Assembly (NCBI RefSeq): GCF_040807025.1
Contig: NC_090967.1
Location: 5,578,001-5,642,000, forward strand
Reading direction: 5' to 3'
Length of the DNA stretch: 64,000 nt
Source of the DNA: Struthio camelus
Lineage: Eukaryota; Chordata; Aves; Struthioniformes; Struthionidae
The notes below the pieces were generated by a model. That model saw only the letters and a list, made by a program, of their open reading frames with translations, had not been told where the DNA came from and did no database searches. A program made the position numbers and the translations under genes. Positions 11,266-22,852 of the stretch are shown piece by piece. The stretch's first letter is position 1; the number at the start of each line of letters is the position of its first letter.

Positions 11266-14200
11266 GTAAAGTCAGAGCAGGGAGCAGGATCATGCAGAGA
11301 TCCAATCCCATGGTAAGCACCAAGCAGTTCCCCTGAGCCCTGTCTGAGACACTCCCTCCAGTCCTGCTAGTGCTGTGCCTGCTGGTTACGGCCTCACTGG
11401 GAAGGCTCAGTTGGACAAATTTCCATATTAAACGAACCACCCTCATAGAGACCAAAGCACTAACTGCTTTGGGGAGCATGTCCTGATGGCACCCTCTCCC
11501 TCCAGCATGAGCAGTTTGTCCCATTGGGGCTTGCACTGTGGACACAAAACAGTAGGGTCTTGTTTAGCTCCTCTTCTGGCTCTGCCTGTCTGCACCGTGG
11601 CACTTGGCTGTCCCTCAGTGCCCGGAAGAGTCACTGATGGGGGCTGCATCGTGACTGCTAGCTGGAGACTTGGAGAATATCAGAGCGGCTGCAAATCCTT
11701 CGTCAGCAAACTGCTGAGACCCTTCAGCTGAGAGAGAGCTGAGGAGCAGCTGCACTGTGCTAGATCCCTTATTCCCCCAGCCCTCCATGCCCTAAAAACA
11801 GGCCCCAAACACAGTGATAAGGCAGCAGCTCGCTGTACAGTGTGTTACAGTGTTGGACAGCTTATCTTCTCCCCTCCTCCAGCCCCGGCCTCATGAGCCA
11901 ATCCCCGCTGCTGCCAGCGGCCGCTGACCTGGGGCCCAGACTGTGCCAAGAACTGCACTTACTCTGATTTTGGCACAGCAAGTTTAGCGCTTGCTTTACA
12001 GAGGTTTTTATCCTATAGTTCTGGTCATCCTGGAAGGCAGGATGTAAAGGGCGGCTGGTGCTAGGGCAGCAGCCATGGGGGACTGAATGATTTTTTTCTT
12101 GTCCATGATGGTCTCAGTGGTTTCCTGGCAGTCTCTGCCCTGGGTTGCTGGGAAATGCGCAGATGCTCTGATCTTCCCTTCCTCCTGGGATTGTTTCACT
12201 TAGCAGAACTGTCCGGTGCCTTTGCCCTGCCGTGTTTGGTGTGGCCTTTGCACAGTGGAATGCAGGGAGTGTTCGACGCTTAGAGGATGCGACCTGCAAG
12301 GAGAGCACTTATGCCCCACGTTTCCTCTAACGTTTTCCCCCACCAGCGCTGGCCTGGCTCCAGGGTCACTCGGGATCCGTCAGCATCCTGCGCTGATCAG
12401 CAGAGCAGGCAGGTGAGGAAGGGCCAGGAGCTGTTCCCAGGGCTGCAGTAAATCCATGGCTGGCAGAGCTTGTTCCAGCGCTAGCTGCTCGGCTGCTGTC
12501 CCCTGCTGTAACCATTTGCTGGTGATGGCCTCATCTGAGTGAAATCGGCACAGGCAGTTAGTTGTGGTCTGGACTGCAAGTCTGAAATGGAAGAATTTAA
12601 ATCTTTGTTGGGCTCCCAGTGTCTTGCACCAGGTTACAGCAGGACAGAGGGTTTTTTTTCCTTGGAAAAAAAACAGATCAGTTGGCTGGGCCCACTGTCC
12701 CCACAGCATCAAAACCCCCGACACTCTTCCTGACTGTTACATGCGGTGGATGCCGGTCACTGCTTCCTTCTTCCCCACGCAGAAGCCCAGCTTTGTCATG
12801 TTTTGCCTGCCAGGAAGCCGGCCTGGCAAAGCCCCGGACAGCCCCGCTCGTGAGCTGCAGGGACCTGCCGGGACCAGCCAGCAGCGCTTCCTCCCCAGCT
12901 CTGCCTTGGGAATTCCTCTGATGAGGCTGCTCCTTGCAGCAATAACCTTTTATGGTTCCCGGACAGAGGCGAATTAAGCAACTGCAGTACCTAATCTGCT
13001 TAATGTTTCCCTAAAGCAAACAGAGTGTGTTCTTGAAAGTGTCACTTTGTCATCTTGTCTCCAGCCTCAGCTGAAGAAAGGTGAACGCTGTTGTCCGGCC
13101 ATGCTGGAGGGCAATGATGCCCTGACTCTTACCACTGCAGAGCAGCTAGACGGAGCTTGGGTCCCTCTAGATAGGTTCAAGTCCAGGAGATTCAAGAGGC
13201 CCCAGCTGGCCCTTCTTGCTGGTGTGTTGGTGATCACCTTGATCACGGACACAGGGACATTCACAGCCCCCCAGACCTGCCTCCCTGCTGCGTGCGCTCC
13301 ATGCTGACCCTTCCTTGTTCGTCCTGCTAGAACCTGAGCTTGAAAGTGTTCTTCTGCACAGAAGCCCCTCCAGCACCTCCCTTGCCCTTGTGTCCAGGCA
13401 GCACGGCTCTATACATGGTGCTAGAACGGGAATTAGATGCGGGGAGCTCTGAATTGTCATGTCTGGTGTTCACACATTGCCTAAAATGGTCTCCCCATCG
13501 CTGTAACCCTGTGCGCTCCGTGTGCTGCTGCCTAACGGCTGGTGCTGCAGAGTTCACTGGAGGGTGGCTGCGAGCCTGATTTATCGAGTGTTGAACAGGA
13601 GCGTCTGAAGTGCCTGCAGAGGATATAAGTCGTTTTGTGGGGCTGGAGAGGGTCTTTTGCCGGCAGCCAATGTTTTGTCCAAATCCTTAGCCCTGCATGG
13701 CACAGGCAGAGCACAGGGAATATTTTCCAGGCCTCTGAGGAGCCATTGCTGACTGTTCCAGGGATCCACTTCAGAGCTGCAGGCTGGAGCCTTGGGCAGG
13801 CATGGCAAAGCCTTGGCAGGCCAGATGTGACCCTGCTTGAGAGGAAAATACCTCTTTGTTTTAGCTAAACCTGCAGGCCAGGCGCTGGCCTGTCAGGGTG
13901 CAGCGCTTGTCAGCTCCTGCAGCCCCCTCCCCGCTGCCTCTCAGGGCTCTGCTCCTTTCTACGAGGCAAGTTCCCTGCTGCAAGGCACGATGAGGGCAGG
14001 GAATCTCCTTTTACTTCTTTCCTTGGAGATAACTTGTATGAGGGGAAGCAGAATTTGCCTTCATCCCTACGGGACCTTCCCAGCCACCGGGTTGCTACCC
14101 TGAGGTCAGTTCTACCTTGGCTTTGCTCCAGCCTATCTGGGGGGTTTAGTGGCTTTTATTCTCTGCTGGCATCTTTGGTTGCCCAGCTTATTCCAAGCTC

Positions 14201-15733
14201 AATGTCAAATCCTGCGCTCATTAACATGCTTATTCACTTCAAAATACTGATTTTTGATTACAGGCTGAATAGAGCTATTCCAGGCACAGCTGGGGAAAAC
14301 AAAAGGCGATGTTAAATAGCTTGCTGAACACCTACCAGTTTTGTAGATAGAGCATTATAGATGTGGATCAGGGACAGTTTGTACGCGTTGAGCAGGAAGC
14401 TGTCAATTAATATCTTGTGAAGCAAATTCCGCAACCTTCCTAGCTAGCCTGTTTCGAATTTTCACTGCCCTTATAGTTAGAAAACCCTTCATTAAAATAG
14501 TGCTTTTATAGAGTGTTTTCTTTAGTGTGTTATTTACAGCCCCTTACATTAAATTACCGCATATATTTAAACACCCCAAACACTCCTTAAAACAGAAACT
14601 CTGGTACCTGCAGTGTGCAGCAGGATCCAACGAACAAACCTCCAAACTCTCGCATGTTTGCTGCCTTTTTCTCATTGGCACCATGCTATTTCTGGCTTTC
14701 TGGCTGCATTGTGTAGCATTAAAACCCGCAGCAGGATGTAGTGTTTCCAAGAGTGTGTTTTGAACTATGTTTTACTCATATTAATGTTTTTATCCTTGAC
14801 TTTCCTGGAATATTATGGGTTTCTAGTAGTTTCTTACAACTTTTTCCCATTGGGTAGATACAGCCTCTTACAGTCTCTTGCTATTGTTCTCTGCATCTTC
14901 AGGCATCCACCATGGTGCTTCAGCCAGCAACCAGGCTTTTTTCTTTTTGCCTTAGCTGTATGTATCTCAAAGGAATAAAAGGTCTCTGTGAGTCATGCGA
15001 TGGTTTAGAGATCATAGCTAACGCTTACGGTGTGCCTCGTTACATAGGAATGTGCTTTAGTCAGCTGGACGATATATTGTACCATGAAGTACGTCCAGAC
15101 CTTGTTTTTGTTTCTCAATGAGTTATCAGATGGTGTACGCGCACTCAGGCTCACACTTGCTTAACGCTCCCGTGCGGGGAAAATCCACGTGTATCACAGC
15201 AACCTGGTACCAGGCGCATTTTGTGCTTCCCCTACTGCTCCAAATGCTCAGTGTTGCCTGGAGTCATTAATGTGTCTCCGATCTTGCCTCCCAGTGGCAT
15301 CCTTTATTCTTTAAAGATGAGAATAAAATCACTGATAATATTTCTTTTTCAGAGATTCCTGCTGCTTTAAAGGTCCATGATCTAAATGTCAGCAGTCATA
15401 ATGTCCTTAACTCTTCTGTTTTACTACAGAAACAGCCTCTGTAGCACAGGAAGTGCTACAGGTGTCTGGCTGGGACATTGCAAGTCTAGTCTCTGTCCTT
15501 GCACAGGCTGTGGCTCAAAGGATGAGGTTTCTGCTGTTAGGGGACTCCTGCGTCATGTTCCCAGAGGATCAAGGCTGCCAAGGTCCTGATACTTCCTGTG
15601 CTGGCTGTCTGCGAGGGAGCAGAAGGCCACGTGGAGCGTTTCAGTGCCACCAGATGTCAGCTCTCTGTGTGTGACTGATTTCACACCCCTTCAGGCTGCC
15701 TGGTCACATGCTGTGACCTTCTCTCTCTTGCAG

Positions 15734-15870
15734 GGTCTGAGGGCAAGCCATGCTTACGGGAATTCACTGACCACAGCGTTGCTGCCTCAGAGTATCACAA
15801 CCCAAAAAACTTCCTCCCATCCCTGATCGCTGAGAATGACATCTTCTTCCCTAGCATGGCAGAAGAAAAG
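15734..15870 (+). CDS. ARHGEF18: ARHGEF18 exon with MAEEK start, GC donor
   Basis: The acceptor is ctctctcttgcag and the exon enters in phase 1, giving SEGKPCLREFTDHS and then NDIFFPSMAEEK. The ATG at 15856 begins MAEEKEDSS across the junction, in a position like the acidic start I recall for the human long isoform (MGDDQEDD). It could therefore be the main long-form start, giving 1,604 residues. The only donor that keeps the downstream frame is the non-canonical AAG|GCAAGT at 15871. A GT two codon positions away (gtgtcc) would shift the frame. Residues 26-71 of the longest chain. Confidence 0.75.
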
Positions 15871-16397
15871 GCAAGTGTCCTGTTTTGTTCCGCTACCAGT
15901 GTGAGGCAGGAGCCAGGGTCAGCAAAATGGGTGGGCAGCACCATATCCTGAGGGGTCTGTGGATGGTATAAGGATGGGGAAAAGAGGTACAAATACAGAC
16001 TATCATGGGCTGGAAGGAATACAAGGTTGTATACAAGGTTCCTGTTGCTAGAAAAAATCATAGCTCTGTGATAACATAACGCTACTTGACATTAGTGGGA
16101 ACAGGGCACAGAGAGACCTCGGGCAATATCCACAGTCCCCTCTAGCAAGCTGAGCAAGTGGGGCTGGGACAGTCTGACTGTGAGGTGCAGTAGGATGTTA
16201 CAAAGCCTGGTGTGAGAAACCAAGCTGCAGGCTGGGCCTGGCTCGCTGCAGGTGGGCTGTTTGCCACAAGACACGAAAGGAAAACAGGTATGGCCCTGAA
16301 GGGAAGTGCCCCCTTTGCAGGATATATGCAACGCCTTTGAGATGGCTGTAAGGGATTTGCGTGCTCATGCCATGCTAAGCTGTTGCTCCCTTTGCAG

Positions 16398-16897
16398 GAG
16401 GACTCGTCTTCCACAGAGCTGGACGTCCCAACGGCCGATTTGCACAGCAGCACGGAGGATCTCCTCTCAGACTCTGCTCTCCATGGCACGGAGTATTACA
16501 GAGATCTGGGATTTCTGAGCCTGCCAATTACCAGCACAGCACCAGAGACTGCATCACAGCCAGAACAAGCACCCCAAGCTGTATCTGCCTTTCGCTTATT
16601 GGAAGAGAGACCAGAGGTTTTAAGTAAAATGTCTGTGGATGTTGCTTTTTCCAATCCTGTCTCCTGCTCGGTACGTTACGGGGAGGCCGACTGCCACTTT
16701 CTGAACAGAGACCGTGTTTCCTCCTGCACAGCAGTGCCACAAGAGGGAACTGGCACCTCTGAGTGTCCTGCAGAGCCAGGCGAAGTGCTGGAGCTGCAGG
16801 AGGCTGAGGAGACCTTCCCCACGCTTGTGAGGTCCATGTCTACCTCACGGAGACACAGCTGGGAGAGCCCTGTATCACCCCTGGACTGCAAGCGCAG
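16398..16897 (+). CDS. ARHGEF18: ARHGEF18 N-terminal exon, acidic and Ser-rich
   Basis: The acceptor is ctccctttgcag and the donor gtaaag (16898). The 500 nt run from phase 0 to phase 2. The translation is acidic and serine-rich, with STEDLLSDSALHGTEYYRDL followed near the end by a basic kinase-type motif SRRHSWESP. I recall equivalent blocks in the human long isoform (GSEYLQDLG and RRRSWERS). The exon covers residues 72-237 and contains no known fold. The region is probably disordered and regulatory. Confidence 0.9.
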
Positions 16898-18515
16898 GTA
16901 AAGCAGGCGTGGGAGCAGTATCTGATATATACAGTACAATGATGTTGTGTGAGGCTGGAGCAATCGCACTGCCCCAAGCAATGGCTGCTGCTGGGTGGTC
17001 TCCCTCCCTGGTCAGCATCTGCCAGCACAGCTGGAAGCCTACAGCTCATGTTGGGTGGGATGTGGAGGAACAGACGCTAGGGCAGCAAGAGGCTTTTATG
17101 TCTTCTTGGCAACAGGAAGACCCTTTTTTCCTGCTTTTGGGGCCAGAAGGAGGATCTCTCATCTCGGGAGAGCATATCTCTGCCTAGTGGGAACCATTCA
17201 TTGAACAGTATCAGCTGCCCTGATGTCCTCTATACCCTGGCTCAGATGCAACTTTGCCCACTCCAGAGGGATGAAGACAGCTCTGTCACACCAGTTTTTC
17301 CTTCTTGTCAGTGAGCTGGCTTGGTGGAGTCTGTGCCTGCAATCGCAGCACTGTCCTCCTTCCCTTTGTCCTCCACGAGGCTGCAGAAGAAAATGTCTTT
17401 TGCGGCATCGCTGAGCTCTGGCTGGCGCTGGTTTCCAGGCCTGGCACTGTTGTCGCACTGTGCTCCTGTCACGTGAAGGCCTCAGGCTCCAGGTTTTTGC
17501 ATGTGTGCTTTCCCTCCTGACAAACTATTGATCTTGCTGCTGGCTGGGAGCTGGGTGTAAGCCATTAATGACTATTTTTATCTTTCCTTCTTATAATGTG
17601 CCCTCAAATTATCTCAGCCTGAAATCTTGACCACTCTTTATCAAGCTCAGGCTTCGGTTCTCAGACCTATTGTTGTTCCATGTGCTGCAGATCAGTCACA
17701 GTTTATACTGTACGACAGGCACGTGAGCAATGGCGGCATAGAGCAGCCGTCAGAGCGTCAGGGATTTACTCGGTCCCCTGGCTGGGTGATTAAGCACGTG
17801 CAAGTGTGGGGCCAGGGAAGGGGAATATGCCCTGCTGTCCCCTAAGCAAATACTTCCTGAAGCCTGTCTCTGGCAGCAGGAGTGAAGTGACAGTGATCTG
17901 CAGACAGAATCCACTGGGGAGAGTAAGATTTTCCACTGAGCCCTATCCATCATTTTGCTCCTATGCTGTTGGCACTGTGACAGCACTTGGTGTTCAGGAA
18001 ACCATGGTTAATTGGGAGGGCTGTTCTGCCCCTCATTTCCCAGAAAAGGATTTCTTTTTCCTTCCTTGAAGCTAGGCCATGGTGGGGACAGGATTTATGA
18101 CATGATGCCACTACGGTGATTTGATAAACAACAACATATGCTATTTCTAAATGTCCAGAGGAACTTTCCTGGCATTGCAGCTACCAGGGCAGCAGCACTC
18201 ACGCAGGCGAGGCAGGCTGCTGTTGGGGTGGCTGCACAGTCTCAGGGGTTGCTAAGAGATCAGCAGGAGCTGTCGGGCACTAAACATCCCTGGGTGGACC
18301 TGCTGACAGCAGCCAGAGCAGCTGCTTTTAACAGGCCCAGGACTTGGTGTCTGGGCTGATGCTTCTTGATGTTTCCCTTTCCACGTGCCTGCTGTGGTGA
18401 CCCTGCCTTGTCTTGATTGCATGAGCTCCTCAGGCCTGTCTGTCCAAGGCCAGGGCATTGCATGGCGCAATGGGACTGGCTTGCTAAGCTGGCTTGTGCC
18501 TCTTTCCTGAATTAG

Positions 18516-18726
18516 GTTCAGCCTGGATGCCACAGAGATGGGCAGTGACCCAGAGCAGGAGGATGTGGCGAAGGGAAGCCTGTCCTGCCCGCAGCCTCTC
18601 GTGTCCCTTCAGCTGCCCAGGGGGGACCTGGAAGCCTGGAGCCGCAGCGGGGGCGGCACGGTGATCAAAGTGGAGATAGAGCCATTGCGCCCGAACCTCG
18701 CGGTCAGCCCCAGCTTTGAGGAGGCG
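18516..18726 (+). CDS. ARHGEF18: ARHGEF18 N-terminal exon
   Basis: The acceptor is tgaattag and the donor GCG|GTGAGT. The first base completes an Arg codon begun in the previous exon, giving R-FSLDATEMGSD, parallel to RLSLDAS in the human protein as I recall it. The exon ends in phase 0 with AVSPSFEEA. Residues 238-308 are low-complexity and likely disordered. The intron that follows carries a CR1 fragment and a C/CA-rich simple repeat. Confidence 0.9.
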
Positions 18727-18964
18727 GTGAGTGTTTGAGGGCTGTGTGCATATTGGCAGCAGGGCAAGCTGGGGATGTGGAAAGCAACATGCGCAGGTGT
18801 CAGCTGCGGGCTGGATTCCTCAGATGTCAGCACCAAACCAGGTATGCCAGGGTGTTGTCAGGAATCTCAGCAAAGATGAGCTTTCTCTGCTCTAGGACAA
18901 ACCGTCCCCTCTTGCAGGATAAAGGCCCTGAGGGCTGGCTGATACACAGCTCTCTTTTCTCTTA

Positions 18965-19098
18965 TATCTAGTTGGAATTTGCCTTGTGGCAACTTGTGCG
19001 TGTTGCCTTTTTTCCTGTCACTGTGCTCCCCTGAGAAGAGTCTGCCTCCATCTTCTCTGTTATCCTCTGTCAGGTAGTTAAGGCAGCAATTTGACCCC
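18965..19098 (-). mobile_element. CR1 LINE 3'-end fragment
   Basis: The + strand reads, in order, the well-known CR1 segments for tagttggaattt, caacttgtgc..ttgcc, cctgtcactgtg, ctgagaagagtctg..ctccatcttctct and a ggcagcaa tail, with moderate divergence. On + this is the complement of the element's coding direction. It lies in the intron between the 18516 and 19790 exons. It supports a sauropsid, probably avian, source. Confidence 0.8.
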
Positions 19099-19140
19099 CC
19101 CCCACACCCACCCTCCCCACACACAAACACACACACTTTC
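19096..19140 (+). repeat. C-rich and CA-rich simple repeat
   Basis: A run of C interrupted by CA steps, then a CA-repeat, sits directly after the CR1 fragment and may have grown from its tail. Confidence 0.85.
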
Positions 19141-19434
19141 ATCCTTTGCTTTTCCAGGGAAATTCTTTGGATTCAATTCATATTAAAGGGAGAATTGCAT
19201 AGCAGTGCAATGTGTCTTAAAGGCACAAGTAAGAAGTGGGAAGTACCTAAGGAGGTGTCAACCACAAGACAATAAACGTCACAGTAGCACATACCTGCTC
19301 CAGCCTGCCCTGGAGCCCACGCCTAAAGCCCCACAGACGGGCTTTACAGGCTCCTGTCATCATAACCCTGACAAAACAAGAGAGGGAAGGGGCGAGGAGT
19401 CAGCCTGTTCCTAGTGGTTTTCCTCTATATTTGT

Positions 19435-19456
19435 TTTTGTTTTTTTTTTTTTTTTG
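19435..19456 (+). repeat. Poly-T tract
   Basis: A T-rich run broken once by G, inside an ARHGEF18 intron. Confidence 0.8.
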
Positions 19457-19789
19457 TGGCAGCTGCCTCACTGGTTCCCCACTGAGACTCTGGGGCAGAA
19501 CTGGTGACAGGATCCATCTCTTGGGCCTTGGACTAATCCTGGGCCCTGCTACGGCTGTGGATGATGCCACAGCTATCAGCCCTGCAGTGAGGGAATACTC
19601 TGCCCAGGGCTCCCAGGACAGGGCACTCAGGCTAGGAGGCTGTGGGAAGCCAGGGATGGTCGCTGGCAATTAACCAGAGATGGGAGCCCTGTTCCCTGCC
19701 TTGCGCTTCACCAGCCACGCTGTGCCACTGATGGCGGTTCCCTTGGTGCACAAAGGACCAAAGATATCCATGACCTTTTACTTCTCCAG

Positions 19790-19904
19790 GAATATGGCAG
19801 CAATGGGAAGAGATTGAGGTCAAAGTCTGTCCCATCAGCCTGCGACAAGGTTGCCTCCCCTCAGATATCTTGCAGTTTCAACACTCCTCTTCCAGCCGTG
19901 GAAG
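19790..19904 (+). CDS. ARHGEF18: ARHGEF18 N-terminal exon with KRLRSKSVP motif
   Basis: The acceptor is ttctccag and the donor GAAG|GTTGGT. The exon runs from phase 0 to phase 1. It encodes EYGSNGKRLRSKSVPSACDK, then SPQISCSFNTPLPAVE. The basic R-S-K-S-V-P segment matches the R-S-R-S-V-P block of the human protein from memory and is a plausible 14-3-3 or basophilic-kinase site. Residues 309-346. Confidence 0.92.
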
Positions 19905-20815
19905 GTTGGTATATACTAAATCTATGGCATTAAGTGAATTCAAATTTTTTGTGATTAAGAAGATACAAAACTAGAGATGTAGCCTCTGAAAGCCTAGCCA
20001 TCCTCTGCCCTTCCTTTCCACATGGTCCCAGGAGCATCTGAAACAAAGTCAAGCTAACTTTGAGTCTGCTCTAGGCTAAGTGTGTAGTCTAAGTGCAGCC
20101 ATGCCTGGCTCCAGAGACACATTGCCATATAACCTGTCTGTGGCTGGTGCATTGGTCATTCCCTACTCACACAAGGCAAAGATGGTATCCTAGGAACAAA
20201 ATGCATCATCTTATCTGACTGGGTTTAAATGCCCTCCTTAGGAGGGCTTATGAGTCTGAGAAAAGAGAAATCCCTGCTCAGAAGATTTTTCTTTAGCTCC
20301 AGCTCTTATTGCAGCCTCTGATGCAATACATGATGATAGGACTCAGCTCATCTGAGAGCCCAGCTCCCAGATGGCCTATCAGCACCACAGCCATCACAAC
20401 TGATGCAAACTTAACTTTGGCCATCTCTGTACTGCTGGACTCTATTAACCTCTCCCACGTGTAAGGACTGCCCTGGGGCAAAATGTAGAGTTGTTTAGAG
20501 CACAGCCTGGGAAGTGAGTGGAGGGGTAGCCAAGCGTGGAAGCTGGCTGGCATGGGGAGGGTGTCTGTGATGGTATTACCTCCTACCCTCTGGTTGCAAG
20601 CAGGATGCTCAGAAGTTACAGTGAAACGGACTGGAGAAGGGAGGGATAACACAGAAAAGCGATGCAACCTTTCCTTCGCTCAGCACTTCTCTCTCCCCAT
20701 CAAAGGCAGAGTTTGAACCTAGCAGGATTAACAGGGTCTAATTGCATAGCTTGAAATATGATGCTCTGCAAAGGCAAACCAGAACCTCCCCTGCTGAGAG
20801 TGTTTTGTGTTTCAG

Positions 20816-20873
20816 GTATTGAACCCCCTGCTCTGGAGATGCTGGAGAAGGACCATGTGTCCCCAGACCATGT
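20816..20873 (+). CDS. ARHGEF18: ARHGEF18 short exon, EPPALEMLEKDHV
   Basis: The acceptor is gtgtttcag. The donor GT|GTAGGT is the only choice that avoids the TAG codon immediately downstream and continues the frame. The peptide GIEPPALEMLEKDHVSPDHV closely follows the human EPPVLECMEKDHVEPDHV block as I remember it. Fifty-eight nt, phase 1 to phase 2, residues 347-365. Confidence 0.93.
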
Positions 20874-21100
20874 GTAGGTATTGTCAGTCCTGGAATGGCC
20901 GTGTTGAGATGGCTGAGATTCCTGAGTGCATCTGAGCTACTGGAGATCCAGCATCCAAATCATAAGGGAGATCCCATTCCATGCTGGGGCAGGGCTGAAT
21001 AGTTGGTCATGAACCAGCATCTGATGCTTCATGGGGTGGAAAATGCCTTTGCAAGGAAATTTTCTAATCTCTCATTTTTCTTTTGCCTTCTCCTTGGTAG

Positions 21101-21145
21101 ACTAATTGTCCAGCAGGTACTTCAGGAACTGAAACAGTATCATGG
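21101..21145 (+). CDS. ARHGEF18: ARHGEF18 45-nt microexon
   Basis: The acceptor is ccttggtag and the donor CATGG|GTGAG. It encodes LIVQQVLQELKQYH, an amphipathic helical stretch nearly identical to the human equivalent as I recall it. Residues 366-380. At 45 nt it would be invisible to any simple open-frame scan. Confidence 0.93.
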
Positions 21146-21556
21146 GTGAGTGCCTCTGGGAGAGGGAACTGGTAACTAGGGATGGCATAGGAACAGAGCT
21201 TTCCCTCTTGCACAGACCCATTTTGGAGAGCGCACGGAAATACTGATGCTTCCTCTCCGAGCCTGTGACCTAACATCCCTTCACCAGGGGGTGGAGGTCA
21301 TGGGCCTGCCTGGGACCCATCTGGCAAATGACACTTGGTCCTCTGAGGACAAATCTCTAGGACACCAGAATCACTGTATTCTTCCAGTGTTCCTGAAATT
21401 AGGGTGAGATTGCAAGGGGAAGTAGCACTTTACTTGCCTGTTCTGTAACTCTAAACACATGTGACTGCCCATTCTCTGAAGATGGACCTTTCGGCTGACC
21501 CACAAGTTCTGCTCTTGTGTTTCGTGCTGCGTATCTGATGTCTTCTTCCTGCACAG

Positions 21557-21637
21557 GGCGAAGCAGAGAGCATGTGTGAAAGAAAGCAGTGATGCTTCCC
21601 AGCAGAACCTCACGTGGTTTGAGTTCCTGTCTAATGA
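21557..21637 (+). CDS. ARHGEF18: ARHGEF18 exon, QNLTWFEFLSNE
   Basis: The acceptor is cttcctgcacag and the donor gtaagt (21638). The 81 nt encode AKQRACVKESSDASQQ followed by NLTWFEFLSNE. The TWFEFLS motif is a conserved marker of this N-terminal region. The exon enters and leaves in phase 2. Residues 381-407. Confidence 0.93.
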
Positions 21638-22045
21638 GTAAGTGAGTGCGGAGTTGAGCAGTAATGCAGATGCTTTGTGTTCCCTGAGCGGATTCTGATT
21701 TCTAGTCCCTCTCCATCTAAGCTCTACTGCCCTGCTAATACTGTGTGCAGGACACTGGAATCTGCAGTGGTTCAGCCAGAACTGGGGCCCCCGTTGTGTA
21801 TGGCACTGAGCAAAAACATAGAGGCAGCCAGAACTTGCACAGATAATTTGAAAGCTCAGCTCCTTATTTGCAAATTTCCTCATGAAAGACCCGATTGATG
21901 CTGAACTTGATCTGCTGGGGGATGGAAAAGTCAGAGATGGGGTCCTAAAGTAATGCGCCAGGTGAACTCCATGAGTGATCTCTCTGAGAACTGTGCTTGC
22001 CCATTTAACTTCCCCATAGTTAAGATTTTTGGGGGCTTGTTTCAG

Positions 22046-22151
22046 AAATGAGGACAGTGGAAAGGCTGACAAAGCAGAGAGAAGCACAAAGGTGATGCGA
22101 CGTCTGAGTTCCCTGCGGAGCCGAGTCACCGGGTCTTGGCAGAAGGATAAG
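22046..22151 (+). CDS. ARHGEF18: ARHGEF18 exon, basic RRLSSLRSRVT
   Basis: The acceptor is gcttgtttcag and the donor AAG|GTAAGG. It encodes NEDSGKADKAERSTK, then VMRRLSSLRSRVTGSWQKDK, a strongly basic segment with an R-R-L-S kinase-type motif. Phase 2 to phase 0, residues 408-443. It lies just upstream of the zinc finger. Confidence 0.93.
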
Positions 22152-22677
22152 GTAAGGGAGAGATGCTGAATCTGCAAGGGGGTTGCTGAATTCTCCAAGC
22201 AGAAAACACGAGCTGACCTAAGAGGCTAGCTGGATTGCTTTTGGATGGATGTGGCCTCTATACTGGTCAGCAGATGTATTGTGACCCCTAGTATTATGCA
22301 CTGGACAAACTGATACCTGATTTTCAGCCCACCTTGTTTATGGGCAAGTTCCAGCTGCCCTGCAAGGGCTGCCCCAGGATGCTTTAGCTGTGTGACTGCT
22401 GGGTGGGTGCACTGTGGCAAGGAGAGCCAGCAGAGGTGCAGGTGTGCTGCAATGCCATGTCCTGCCCTTCATCACACATGGCCCTAGCCTAAAGGGACTG
22501 TCCCAATTCTTTAGGAAGGCATTTGGGAAAGTCACTTGAATCCCAAAGGCCCAGGCACTAAGAGGCCCATTGTACTTGCTATGGGCCAGCTCTCTGCATG
22601 CTCATTTCTACTGATGGGGAAAGGAATGTGTGGGGAGTGCAAGGCCTGTAATGGAGCTGTGTTTTCTCTCCCTCCAG

Positions 22678-22852
22678 GGTAAGAACAAAGAGCAGCCAAA
22701 AGAGAAAGACAAGGAGAAAGAGCCAAAGGAGCCAAAAGAGAGGTGGAAAGAGATCAATGGGCACCAGCTTGTGCCAGGGGTTTTCTCCAGTTGCACCAGC
22801 TGCTCATTGTGTGCCAAACCTCTTATGAATAAAAGTGGTCTGCAGTGCCTGA
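22678..22852 (+). CDS. ARHGEF18: ARHGEF18 exon: K/E linker and first half of C1 zinc finger
   Basis: The acceptor is ctccctccag and the donor CTGA|GTGAGT. The exon opens with a highly charged linker of repeated Lys-Glu (residues 444-463), then enters the C1 domain at H472. H472, C485 and C488 follow the H-x12-C-x2-C pattern, and C500 is the next ligand. The exon stops right after C500-L501 in phase 1, so the domain is completed 12.8 kb downstream. The frame remains open for 137 nt past the donor, which would give a truncated finger if the intron were retained. Confidence 0.95.

Noticed and set aside
20293-20667. Minus-strand frame with a signal-peptide-like MAKVKFASVVMAVVLIGHLG
   Set aside because: It is a single short frame inside an ARHGEF18 intron. 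The product after the hydrophobic stretch is only about 20 residues and I know no family that fits.
21371-22198. A 275-codon open frame on the minus strand
   Set aside because: It runs antisense through two real ARHGEF18 exons and their introns. It has no recognisable motif and no splice support. I treat it as a shadow, although its length is notable.
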